From NCBI GenBank assembly GCA_028335825.1, contig JAIOKI010000002.1:248001-312000 (forward strand): a stretch of 64,000 nt of DNA. The letters are read 5' to 3'. Every line of letters begins with the position of its first letter. Position 1 is the stretch's first letter. A model generated the notes under the pieces. That model did not search any database, had not been told where the DNA came from, and was given only the letters and a program-made list of their open reading frames with translations. A program made the position numbers and the translations under genes. Below are positions 27,689 to 37,600 of the stretch, piece by piece. The DNA comes from Nosema muscidifuracis (taxonomy: Eukaryota; Microsporidia; Nosematidae).

Positions 27689-28068
27689 ATTTATTTTGTG
27701 AATTATTTTTATTAAATAATATTTTTAAAGATAAGTGAGTATTTTTATTATTCTAAAAATTCTACTGTTATATATAATTATTAAAGATAAGTGAATATTT
27801 TTATATAATAATATTATTAAAGATAAGTGAGTATTTTTATTATTCTAAAAATTCTACTGTTATATATAATTATTAAATATTAGTGAGTAATTTTATCATT
27901 CTAAAAAATTCTACTTTAGATATTTTGATATTTTTTAACCCTATTTTATTATAAATACATTTGCTAATTTTTAATCTAATACAACTATTTTTTTAGTTTT
28001 CCTAATTTGTGGATACTTTACGAATAACATCATTTTTATAATTTTTATTTTGAAATATTTTTAAGGGT
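27689..28068. repeat. spacer with imperfect 92-bp duplication
   Basis: AAAGATAAGTGAGTATTTTT occurs at 27727 and again at 27819, with a shorter version at 27783 and a decayed one near 27880; TTCTAAAAATTCTACTG recurs with it. The right end is the VMA1 upstream region with GGG at 28065-28067. Confidence 0.75.
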
Positions 28069-29898
28069 ATGGCTGATATAAACATTATTGAAAAAATATT
28101 TAGAGAATTAGATTTGAATGATATTAAAGAAAGTGAAGAAGGTAAAATTCATTCTATAAGTGGTCCAGTAGTAATTGGTAAAAATATGTCAGGATGTGCC
28201 ATGTATGAATTAGTAAAAGTTGGATCAGAAGGTTTAACAGGTGAAATTATTAAAATTGAGAATGATATGGTAACTATACAAGTATATGAAGAAACAAGTG
28301 GACTTTGTGTTAATGACGTAATAATTAGAACAGGTAAACCTTTATGTGCAGAACTTGGACCTGGAATGTTTGAAAATATTTATGATGGAATACAGAGACC
28401 TTTAAGAGATATACAGGATGTTACAAAGAGTATTTATATTCCAAGAGGTATTGATGTTCCATCTTTAGATAGAAAAAGAGAATATGAATTTATTCCTAGA
28501 GTTAAAGAAGATGAATATGTATTTGGTGGAGATATCATTGGAGAGACATTTGAAAATTCCCTTATACAAACTAAAATTTTAGTACCTCCAAAAGTGACAG
28601 GTAAACTTACATACGTGGCTCCTAAAGGTATTTATACTTTGAAAGATGTTGTAGCAGAAATTGAATATGGAAATACAAAAAAGGAACTATTTTTGTATCA
28701 TAGTTGGCCAGTAAGAATTCCAAGACCTGTGAAAGAAAAAATAAATGCAACAAATCCTCTTTTCACAGGACAGAGAATTCTTGATAGTTTATTTCCTTGT
28801 GTACAAGGAGGAACTACAGCAATTCCTGGAGCATTTGGTTGTGGTAAGACTGTCATTTCTCAATCTTTGTCAAAATATTCTAATTCAGATGCTATCGTTT
28901 ATGTAGGTTGTGGAGAAAGAGGTAATGAAATGAGTGAAGTTCTTATGGAATTCCCTAAATTGACAGTAGAAGGTAAAACTGATAGTATTATGAAAAGAAC
29001 TGTTTTAGTAGCAAATACTTCTAATATGCCTGTAGCAGCTAGAGAAGCTTCTATTTATACTGGTATTACTATTTCTGAATATATTCGTGATCAAGGAATG
29101 AATGTTTCTATGATGGCTGATTCATCTTCTAGGTGGGCAGAGGCTCTTCGTGAAATAAGTGGAAGATTAGCAGAAATGCCGGCTGATAGTGGATATCCAG
29201 CATATTTAGCTGCTAAACTTGCATTTTTCTATGAGAGAGCAGGAGCTGTTCAATGTTTAGGATCTCCTGACAGAAATGGATCTGTAACTATAGTTGGTGC
29301 AGTATCTCCACCAGGAGGAGATTTTAGTGATCCAGTCACATCTGCTACATTAGGAATTGTACAAGTTTTTTGGGGACTTGACAAAAAATTAGCACAGAGA
29401 AAGCATTTTCCTTCTATAAATTGGAACTTGAGTTATTCTAAATATTTCTCAAGTCTACAGCCATATTATGAAAAAATAGATAAAGATTTTATCAAATACA
29501 GAACAAAATGTAAAGAAATTTTGCAAATGGATGATGATTTGTCAGAAATTGTACAATTAGTAGGTAAAAATGCACTCTCTGAAACTGAAAAATTAATACT
29601 TGATATTTCAAAATTAATTAAAGAAGACTTCTTACAACAAAATGGATATTCAGATTATGATAGATACTGTCCTTTTGTAAAAACTCGATTGATGTTACGA
29701 AATATAATCACTTATTTTGAAAGATCTCAGAAAATAATTTCAGGTAGTAAAATACTTTGGGAGGATATTCGTAAACAAACTGGTGATATTTTTTATCGTC
29801 TAATGAAAATGAAATTTGTTATGCCAGATGAAAAATTAGAAGATCAGTTAAACTTGCTTTATTCTGAAATAGAAAGCAGTTTTGATAGCTTTAAATAA
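28069..29898 (+). CDS. VMA1: V-type ATPase catalytic subunit A
   Basis: Catalytic A subunit of the V1 sector, which hydrolyses ATP to drive proton transport into vacuolar compartments. Landmarks are the N-terminal beta barrel ([18 protein letters not shown]), the P-loop GAFGCGKT (254-261), [14 protein letters not shown], the A-subunit [19 protein letters not shown], and [20 protein letters not shown]. The C-terminal helical region is complete. At 609 residues it is normal length; there is no intein, unlike the yeast gene. The ATG directly follows GGGT, the GGG form of the start signal. Confidence 0.97.
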   Translation: MADINIIEKIFRELDLNDIKESEEGKIHSISGPVVIGKNMSGCAMYELVKVGSEGLTGEIIKIENDMVTIQVYEETSGLCVNDVIIRTGKPLCAELGPGMFENIYDGIQRPLRDIQDVTKSIYIPRGIDVPSLDRKREYEFIPRVKEDEYVFGGDIIGETFENSLIQTKILVPPKVTGKLTYVAPKGIYTLKDVVAEIEYGNTKKELFLYHSWPVRIPRPVKEKINATNPLFTGQRILDSLFPCVQGGTTAIPGAFGCGKTVISQSLSKYSNSDAIVYVGCGERGNEMSEVLMEFPKLTVEGKTDSIMKRTVLVANTSNMPVAAREASIYTGITISEYIRDQGMNVSMMADSSSRWAEALREISGRLAEMPADSGYPAYLAAKLAFFYERAGAVQCLGSPDRNGSVTIVGAVSPPGGDFSDPVTSATLGIVQVFWGLDKKLAQRKHFPSINWNLSYSKYFSSLQPYYEKIDKDFIKYRTKCKEILQMDDDLSEIVQLVGKNALSETEKLILDISKLIKEDFLQQNGYSDYDRYCPFVKTRLMLRNIITYFERSQKIISGSKILWEDIRKQTGDIFYRLMKMKFVMPDEKLEDQLNLLYSEIESSFDSFK

Positions 29899-30022
29899 AA
29901 ATAAATGTTTCAAACATAAAAATATTTTTTATTTCGTCTAATACAAATAAAATACTTATGATTTCAAATATTTTATATGCGTAGAGAAAGAAAATAAATT
30001 AAATAAATGAATTATCGATATA

Positions 30023-30039
30023 ATTTAGCGAAGCTAAAT
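30023..30039. other. perfect short hairpin between converging genes
   Basis: ATTTAGC-GAA-GCTAAAT forms a 7-bp stem with a 3-base loop, between the VMA1 stop and the stop of the convergent repeat-protein gene. It could be a 3'-end element; no function can be read from sequence. Confidence 0.4.
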
Positions 30040-30111
30040 CAAACGCTAGAATTTTTTTAAAAATAAATTTATTTAACGAATTAAAAATTTTTTAAAGGTA
30101 GAATTTATTAC

Positions 30112-32430
30112 TTAAATTTCTAGAGCTGTATTTTCTAAATTCTTATCATCTACCAAATCTAGTGGCTCAAACTTGGTTTTGTTCTCGGTTTCAACCACTT
30201 CTTCTGGTAGAACTGTAGACTCGATCTTTTCATTATTATTACTTCCCAAGTCTTTTTTGACATTAGTAGGAGCTAAAGCTGTTTCGTTTTTTTTATTTTC
30301 TTTTTTTATTTTATGTGTGGAAGATTTAGAAGAATGTTTTTTTGAATTAACTGACTTTTCAGATTTGCTTGGTTCAGGTTTTTGAACATCTTTTGGTAGT
30401 GTTGTAATTTCCTCATAATTTTGTTGATCATAGTCATCATAAATTTTGTTTATTTCATCCTCCATATCTTTAGTGATGACATTATCAGGAATTTTGAAAG
30501 TACTCTTTTCTGTACTGGGCTTGGCTTGTACAGAAACATCTTCGATAGGCTTTTTGTAATCAAATACCTTATTAGATCTTTCATTCTCATCATATTTTAA
30601 AGCAGTAGACTTATTTTGAGTTGCATCTTTATCTTCATATTTTATTGGACTGGATTTATTTAAACTTTCATCTTTATCTTCATATTTTATTGTATTATTT
30701 TGACCAGAATCTTTAGCATTATTTTGAGTTACGTCTTTAGCATTAGTCTGACTGAAATCCTTAGAATTATTTTGACTGAAATCCTTATAATTATTTTGAG
30801 TTAAATCTTTGGCATTATTTTGAGTTACGTCCTTAGAATTAGTCTGACTGAAATCCTTATAATTATTTTGACTAGAATCTTTAGCATTATTTTGAGTTAC
30901 GTCTTTAGCATTAGTCTGACTGAAATCCTTAGAATTATTTTGACTAGAATCTTTAGAATTAGTCTGACTTGAATCTTTGGAATTACTTTGACTGAAATCT
31001 TTAGCATTAGTCTGACTTAAGTCTTTAGAATTATTTTGACTGAAATCCTTAGAATTATTTTGACTTAAGTCCTTAGAATTATTTTGAGTTAAATCTTTTG
31101 AATTATTTTGACTTAAATCCTTAGAATTATTTTGACTGAAATATTTAGCATTATTTTGACTAGAATCCTTAGCATTATTTTGAGTTAAATCTTTAGAATT
31201 ATTTTGATTCTTTTTATCGAAAAATGAGTTTCCATCATCTAAAATTGCATTATCGATAGCATTAATTAATTCGTTATTTTTTATTACTGGATTTTTCTGA
31301 TCATTGCTATTTGGTAATCTTTTATTATCGCCATTTGACATTACCTTATTTTTCATATTCACTGGAATAGCTGTAATTTTAGATTTTTCCAAATCAACCT
31401 TTGGTAACGAACTTTTCTTTTTTTTATTTAATTCTTCATATTTTAAATACTCAGGTATATTTTTCTTTTCATCGAAGAAGAAAGGATGGAATTCAGACGA
31501 ATTTTTGGATGCATCTTCTGAGAAGTCAGTTAAATTTGGAATATCGTCAAATGGATTCTTAGTATTATCAAGAATTTTTGTTAATGTATTATTAGCAGGT
31601 GAATTTATATAGGTATGATCTATAATTGGCTTATGCTTAGTCTCGTTGCTCTTTTTTAAATCACTTTGTACTGGTTTAGTAGGACTAAGGTCTATTACTT
31701 CTCCTTTGAAAATATCTTTAGCTAAATTCATCAAATCTGTCTTATTTTTAGGTAAGAATTTCTTATTTTTAGTTAATTGGTCCATCTTTGTTTTATTATT
31801 TTCATTTTTGAAAGCAAGCTTTAATAATTCATGATGAATTTTATCGAATAATTCACTTAAATATCCTTGACCTATCTTGCTTGAATTTTCCTGTGGCGAG
31901 TTTTTTAATTTCTTATTTTCTTCTAAATCAAGCACTGAATTAACAGAATTATCTAATGGATCGTTATATGATTGACTGAATATAGCTTTAGTTTGTATTG
32001 GCTGAAGTGGAACGAGTTTAACCTGAGATTTCTTAGTTAAAGGTTTAAGAATTAATTCTTTCCTATTATTCTCATCATTACCATAAGCTCTGAATGCATC
32101 CGATAAGTTATTAAGAGTCGATCTATCATTATCTCCTCTTAAAATGAATTTCTCTGTTATGTTGTCAGTCTTAGAAAATTTTGACTCAGTATCTTTTTTC
32201 TTAAGATCATCAATACTATTCTCAATTTTTCGTATTCTTTTATCAATTAAGCTGAGTATTTGTATATCAGAAATTGGAGTAGATTTTTCTGGTTCAAATC
32301 TTTTGTTATCGAGGGTCATCAGACCACTGAAGTTGTTGTGCCGGGCTGCTTTAATATCAATTCCTATAAGGAATACTATCAATGCTGCGACTATAAGACC
32401 TATAAAGAAGCTTGAAGTTACTTTTTTCAT
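30112..32430 (-). CDS. membrane-anchored octapeptide-repeat protein
   Basis: 772 residues. A single hydrophobic segment at residues 8-25 (SFFIGLIVAALIVFLIGI) after a short basic start makes a signal anchor or an uncleaved signal peptide; the rest would be exposed outside the cytosol or in the secretory lumen. The body is highly charged low-complexity sequence. Residues about 409-576 are 21 consecutive octapeptides of the form Q(N/T)N(S/A)KD followed by a hydrophobic or Ser residue and Ser/Thr, after which a KYEDKD motif repeats three times. No enzymatic domain is seen. Such proteins in microsporidia are often spore-wall, polar-tube or exported proteins, but that is inference. A 19-bp inverted repeat lies 24 bases upstream of the start. 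Confidence 0.8.
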   Translation of the reverse strand: MKKVTSSFFIGLIVAALIVFLIGIDIKAARHNNFSGLMTLDNKRFEPEKSTPISDIQILSLIDKRIRKIENSIDDLKKKDTESKFSKTDNITEKFILRGDNDRSTLNNLSDAFRAYGNDENNRKELILKPLTKKSQVKLVPLQPIQTKAIFSQSYNDPLDNSVNSVLDLEENKKLKNSPQENSSKIGQGYLSELFDKIHHELLKLAFKNENNKTKMDQLTKNKKFLPKNKTDLMNLAKDIFKGEVIDLSPTKPVQSDLKKSNETKHKPIIDHTYINSPANNTLTKILDNTKNPFDDIPNLTDFSEDASKNSSEFHPFFFDEKKNIPEYLKYEELNKKKKSSLPKVDLEKSKITAIPVNMKNKVMSNGDNKRLPNSNDQKNPVIKNNELINAIDNAILDDGNSFFDKKNQNNSKDLTQNNAKDSSQNNAKYFSQNNSKDLSQNNSKDLTQNNSKDLSQNNSKDFSQNNSKDLSQTNAKDFSQSNSKDSSQTNSKDSSQNNSKDFSQTNAKDVTQNNAKDSSQNNYKDFSQTNSKDVTQNNAKDLTQNNYKDFSQNNSKDFSQTNAKDVTQNNAKDSGQNNTIKYEDKDESLNKSSPIKYEDKDATQNKSTALKYDENERSNKVFDYKKPIEDVSVQAKPSTEKSTFKIPDNVITKDMEDEINKIYDDYDQQNYEEITTLPKDVQKPEPSKSEKSVNSKKHSSKSSTHKIKKENKKNETALAPTNVKKDLGSNNNEKIESTVLPEEVVETENKTKFEPLDLVDDKNLENTALEI
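30703..31206. repeat. 24-bp coding repeat, 21 units
   Basis: Twenty-one uninterrupted 24-base units encode octapeptides such as QNNSKDLS, QTNAKDVT and QNNYKDFS. The unit keeps the frame throughout and differences among copies are mostly at second and sixth to eighth residues. Confidence 0.95.
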
Positions 32431-32453
32431 AGATAAACAAACTTTTTTTTAAT

Positions 32454-32522
32454 TTATAATTAATTCTGAAACAAATGTTTCAGATTATATACAAATTTTG
32501 AATGTTTCAGAATTAATTATAA
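32454..32522. promoter_or_regulatory. 19-bp inverted repeat upstream of the octapeptide-repeat gene
   Basis: TTATAATTAATTCTGAAAC and its exact complement GTTTCAGAATTAATTATAA flank a 31-base loop. It lies 24 bases before the start codon of the minus-strand gene, so it could form a cruciform in DNA or a hairpin in a leader. The phrase GTTTCAG also occurs within the loop. Confidence 0.5.
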
Positions 32523-32754
32523 TAAATTTGTTAATAAGAGATATTTTTTGATTTTAAGAAGTTAATTTAATATCGTTTTTAATTTATGAAGCCTTTATTT
32601 AGTATTGTTTCAGATTTTAGAATCCTTATTAAAAAATAAATTATGATTATAGAAATAGATAAATATGTCAAGACTTCATTTATAACTAAAAAATATCTTA
32701 GTTATATGACCTTTATCTAATACTAATGAAGAATTAATATTTACATTACCCTTA

Positions 32755-32923
32755 AATTTAATTTAAATAAAGACTATTTAATATATTGAAATTCATTTAC
32801 CACTAAACAATATTAACCTTAATCTTAATTTAAATAAGATTATTTAATATATTGAAATTCATTTACCATTAAGTAATATTTCCACTAATTTTAATTTAAA
32901 TAAAGACTATTTAATATATTGAA
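32755..32923. repeat. 66-67-bp tandem repeat, three copies
   Basis: ATTTAAATAA(A)GA phrases at 32761, 32828 and 32894, each followed by CTATTTAATATATTGAA. The rest of the 32431-32933 gap holds the inverted repeat noted separately and no gene. Confidence 0.8.
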
Positions 32924-32933
32924 AGATGAACTA

Positions 32934-33884
32934 TCAACTTAGAATTTTACTTGCTAATTCTTTAGCTGCAAATAAAGCATCTTTAATATTTCCTCTAGCA
33001 TTTTCACACCATCCTATTCTATAAACAGGCTTATTTGTTTCAAGATTTATTTTGTTAGGTTTGAAACCAAAACTTGAAATGACAGAATCGTAAGCGACTT
33101 TCTCTCCAGTATTGTATTTTAAAATATATTTCCCATTTACTTTTTCAACATCTTTTATCTTAGTATTAAATCTAAAATTAACTATTTTGTCTGATAAACT
33201 ATCTGATTTATCAATCATATCATCATTACTAAGATTTTTATCTAATGATATTTTATTTAACATATCATAATTCCTAAGATTTTTGTCTAATGGTATTTTA
33301 TTAAACATATCATATCTTCTTCTATCATAATTACTAAGATTTCTATCTAATGGTATTTTATTATTTATTAAATTAATCTTTATTTCTTTAGTATCAATTA
33401 GATCTCTCATTTCTGCATTTCCAAATTTACTATCAAATAAATTATTTCTTGAACAGACATCTATCTTCTTAACTTTATTTAAAATATGTTTTATAAGGTC
33501 TATTGATACATTACCCATTCCAATGATACATATATCAGAACCTAAAGTATCTATTGGAATTTTATTAGTAATAATATCAATAGCACTTATAAATCCGGAT
33601 TTCGGATCATGATTTGGTACACCACCAGTAGCCAGAACAAATTTATCAAATTTATTTTCTATTTCCTTAAATTTTTCATTGGTCATTTCATAATTTTTAA
33701 ATAAATGTATATTTTTCATTTTCAGAATGTTATTGAATACATTAAATTTAGGGTTTTGTGAATATTTATACATTCCTCCTATTGTTTTATCTTTTTCATA
33801 TATAGATACTGATTCTATATAAGGTGATAAATATTTTGCTAAAAATAATCCTGATGGACCTGCTCCTATAATGCAAACCTTCAT
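32934..33884 (-). CDS. ARH1: adrenodoxin/ferredoxin:NADPH reductase (Arh1/FDXR type), mitosomal
   Basis: A flavoenzyme that passes electrons from NADPH to the mitosomal ferredoxin for Fe-S cluster assembly. The N-terminal FAD fold is MKVCIIGAGPSGLFLAKYL followed by YEKDKTIGGMYKYS. The NADP-binding fold shows ICIIGMGNVSIDLIKHIL, and FGNAEMRDLI matches the FDXR phrase before the hinge. The C-terminal FAD segment is RIGWCENARGNIKDALFAAKEL. At 316 residues it is much shorter than mitochondrial homologues (about 460-490), with no obvious targeting peptide. An in-frame repeat of NK(I)PLDKNL(S/R)NYDM lies near residues 174-224, apparently an insertion in a loop. Confidence 0.85.
   Translation of the reverse strand: MKVCIIGAGPSGLFLAKYLSPYIESVSIYEKDKTIGGMYKYSQNPKFNVFNNILKMKNIHLFKNYEMTNEKFKEIENKFDKFVLATGGVPNHDPKSGFISAIDIITNKIPIDTLGSDICIIGMGNVSIDLIKHILNKVKKIDVCSRNNLFDSKFGNAEMRDLIDTKEIKINLINNKIPLDRNLSNYDRRRYDMFNKIPLDKNLRNYDMLNKISLDKNLSNDDMIDKSDSLSDKIVNFRFNTKIKDVEKVNGKYILKYNTGEKVAYDSVISSFGFKPNKINLETNKPVYRIGWCENARGNIKDALFAAKELASKILS
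33214..33363. repeat. in-frame 45/60-bp repeat inside the ARH1-like gene
   Basis: CTAAGATTT phrases at 33229, 33274 and 33334 mark three copies that encode NKIPLDxNLxNYDM-type segments. Spacing of 45 and 60 bases keeps the frame. Confidence 0.85.
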
Positions 33885-34603
33885 TTAACGATTAAGTTTT
33901 TGAACAAGAAGATTACAAAAATATTTTTTATAATTTTTTATATTTATATGAGGAAGATTATAAAAAATATTTTTTTATTATTTTTTATATGAGGAAGATA
34001 AATTATTGAGAAAATATTATTTTTATATGTGAATGAGGAAGATTATTTCAATACAATAATTATTTTTATAGGTGGATAAGGAAGATTACAAAAATATTTT
34101 TTTTATTATTTTTTATATGAGGAAGATAAATTATTGGGAAAATATTATTTTTTGGATGAGGAAGATTATTTCAATACAATAATTATTTTTATATGTGAAT
34201 GAGGAAGATTAATCATTGAAACTTAAAATAAAGAAGATCATCTAATTAATGAGAAATGATAAACATCGATTTTAACATTGAAACTTAAAATAAAGAAGAT
34301 CAGTTAATTAATAATAAACATCGATTTTAACATTGAAACTTAAAATAAAGAAAATCAGTTAATTAATAATAAATATCATTTTAACATTGAAACTTATAAG
34401 TTATTACAAATAATCTTATAAAATATCAAAAAATATTCATTTGTTTACATCCCATAAAATTACAAAATTATGATTAATTTATAATCTTTAAACCTAATCA
34501 TAGTCCATTTAGTTAAAAGTTTTCCTTATTAAAATAATTTATTGAATTTAAGACGAATTATCAAAAATAAACAATTAAAAAATCTATTCAAAACAATACA
34601 TAA
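33885..34603. repeat. spacer with two decayed minisatellites
   Basis: At least six GAGGAAGAT phrases (about 33940-34210) in a variable-length unit are followed by three copies of CATTGAAACTTAAAATAAAG (34214, 34276, 34330) and a partial one. No gene is seen. No CCC or GGG run lies close to the NOT1 start. Confidence 0.75.
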
Positions 34604-37600
34604 ATGAATTTAGAATTTTATAAAAAGTCTTTTAAAAATAAAATTTTTTTGAAAGGCATGGATAAGGATTTAAAAAAACAAGAAACTAATGAGTTGAATG
34701 ATAATCTATCGAATCAAGAACTTAAAGAGATTTTAGAAAGAAAAGATCCTAAATTAATAGATAAAGAATTTATAATAAATATCTTAAACAGAATAAAAGC
34801 TAAGAGAAAAATTGAACAAAAAGAAATTGCAAAAATGATTCTTTTTATGGCTGATTTTCCTGAAAGAAATTGGAATATAAAAAGTATTATGGAAGGTATG
34901 AAAACAAATCTAGAAGAAATAAATTGGAGAGATGTTTATTCTTGTTTCCTTGAAGAAGATTTTAACATTTGGTCTTTAGATTCTCTTTATGTTATTATTG
35001 ATTGTTGGATATGCATTTCTGGAATAATAACTGTACCTTATGAAATATTCTTTAAGAAATGGAAGAATACAAGATCACAAATATATTTTATCAGATTGAT
35101 TATAGAAAGTGATGAAAAGAAAACACAACTTTATTCGAATGTATTTTTTAATAAGATAGTTAAGCTTGAAGAAACAAGAAACTCGAGATTTAAAAATTCT
35201 CTCAATTATGAAAGTACATTTAATTGTGTTGAATTATTTCATTGCATAAAAACACTTGATTCAAATATTTTAATTGAACAAATTGCAAAAAAAGCTCCTG
35301 AATGGTGTTTAGCTGGACTTTCATATGTGTATCCTTCTTTTGAAAGATTCTTTGATGAATTGATAGTTAATTTCTTACGAGGATCTTCAAGTAATTTTAT
35401 CTTTTATATTTTATTTAGAAATATTCCAAAGATTATTTTTAAAAAATTACCAAAATACATGAACAATGGAATTTCTTTATCAAAAATTTTAGATGTGATT
35501 TTAGAACAGAAAATGCTTCCTATGGTAAGTGATGATCTTGAACCACCAAATATTTGTCTTGATATAATAATTTTAAGTTCAGTAAGAGATCATCTAAATT
35601 TGGGTATATGGATGAATAATAATTTAGCTTCTAAGAAAGATGCATTTGCTAAAATTTTAATTAACTATATAGATAATAAAATACAAGGAATTATTGAATT
35701 AAAAAATAATGAACAAGATGGTAATAACAAGACTAATAATTTGATGATTGATAAGTTATTTCCTTTAACTGTAGAAATGATTTTAAATTTTACTAAATCT
35801 ATTGAACAATATCAGAAACAACTCAGCTTTGAAACTCTTACACAATTTAATCAATTAAAAAGGCAAATACCACAAGTTATTAAAATGAAGAGAGGAATAG
35901 AAAATAGTGTTGATGAACAAGCTTCAACTTTTATAAGTTCAATAATTAATTCACAGTTATCAATTACAGAAGGAGTAGAGAATATAAAAAGTATGCAAAA
36001 AGGAGATGTCTCTTCTAAAGAATTAACATTTAAAATTTTTAGTACATTAATTGAAAATTATTCTGCTTTATACAAATTACCAAACTCAGATTTATTAGCA
36101 ATATTTTATGGAGAATTGATAAAAAATGATATAATTCCTAAGCCATTTATGAAAATTGCTTTAGGATATATAAAAGAATCATTGACATATCCAGAAACAG
36201 ATAGGGAATTTCATTTTGCATTCAAGTGTTTAGAATCATTTATTAGAACAATGCCTAAATTTTTAACAGAAATAGAAAATATTGAAGTTGTTAAAAATAA
36301 TTTATTGAAAAAAGATTTAATTTTAGTAGATGAGAATTTTTATACTAAACTTAATTTCTATGAGATTATTGAAGTTTGTTTTAAGGTATTACCAAATCAA
36401 GAACTTATTCAGAAATTTTATGATATAAAAGTCAAAAGTGATTTAAAAGATTTAGATTTCTTTCAAAATATTGAAAATGATGATTTAATTTTACTTTTTA
36501 TAAATTTTGTTTATACAGAAGATATAAGCTTAATATTTAAATTGTTAGATCATCTTAAAGAAGAATTGAAAATGGATTTTGTATGTTCATGTTTAAATTT
36601 GCTTAAAACTCTTTTGAATTTTCAAATTGATGATGAAATTAATTTTGTTAAGAAAATAGGAACTATAGCTGGAAAATTGACATTAGCTCGTAATAGAATA
36701 ATTGTATTGGATAGATTTGATTTTAAGAAATTTTTGATAACTTCAATAGAATGTAGAAGAATATTTTTAGGAGTTTCTTTTATATGTACTTTTTTAAGAC
36801 AAGGTAAATATGGTAAAATATTTATACCAAAGAATCCTTGGCTAATTTCACTCTTAAATTTGTTAGGTGATCTTCATACTTGTACATTAAAGAAAGTAAG
36901 AACAGAAATTGAAGCAATATTTGAATATTTCAAATTACCTTTAAATCAGAGACCAATTAGAATGTATAAATTTAAGACAAGAGATTATCTTTTAGAATAC
37001 AAATTACAAAATGGAGTAAGTAGTGAAAATAAAGATTTAAAATCAAGTGATGAAGTCATAAATAGAGATAAAGAAGTTAAAATAATAAGCAGAGATATTA
37101 ATGATAGAAATGATGTATTAAAACATGCTATATCACTTGCATTAGATTTTAGTATAAGAGAAATTGCAGAAGTTATAATAGAAAAAGCTTGTGAGATAGC
37201 TATAAAAACAGGAATGGCATTATTTAAAACTATTAAAGTTGAGAAAGGAAGTGAATATACAATTTTTAGAAATTTATTGATAAATTTAACTAAATCTCTT
37301 TGTTATGTTTCAGCTCAAGAACCAATGCGAGCGTGTATGTCAGGAAATATTACTTATTTTTTAAAATTAGTTGGATTAGAAATATCTCCTGAAGAGATTC
37401 ATGGAATTGTTAATGATAATCAAGATTTATGTTGTAATCTAATTCAAAGGGCTGGTGTTTCAAGAATAAGTGATTGTATTAGTGAATATTATAAAAATAC
37501 TGAAGTTAATTTAGGAATTAGCACTTGTATTAATCTTAAAATATTAGAAAATAACACACATGTTGAAAAAATCACTATTAAGCCAATAGATTCGAGTGAA

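Noticed and set aside
30173-31834. Several plus-strand frames opposite the octapeptide-repeat gene
   Set aside because: They are antisense shadows of a low-complexity gene; composition is Phe/Ser/Leu-rich without family motifs.
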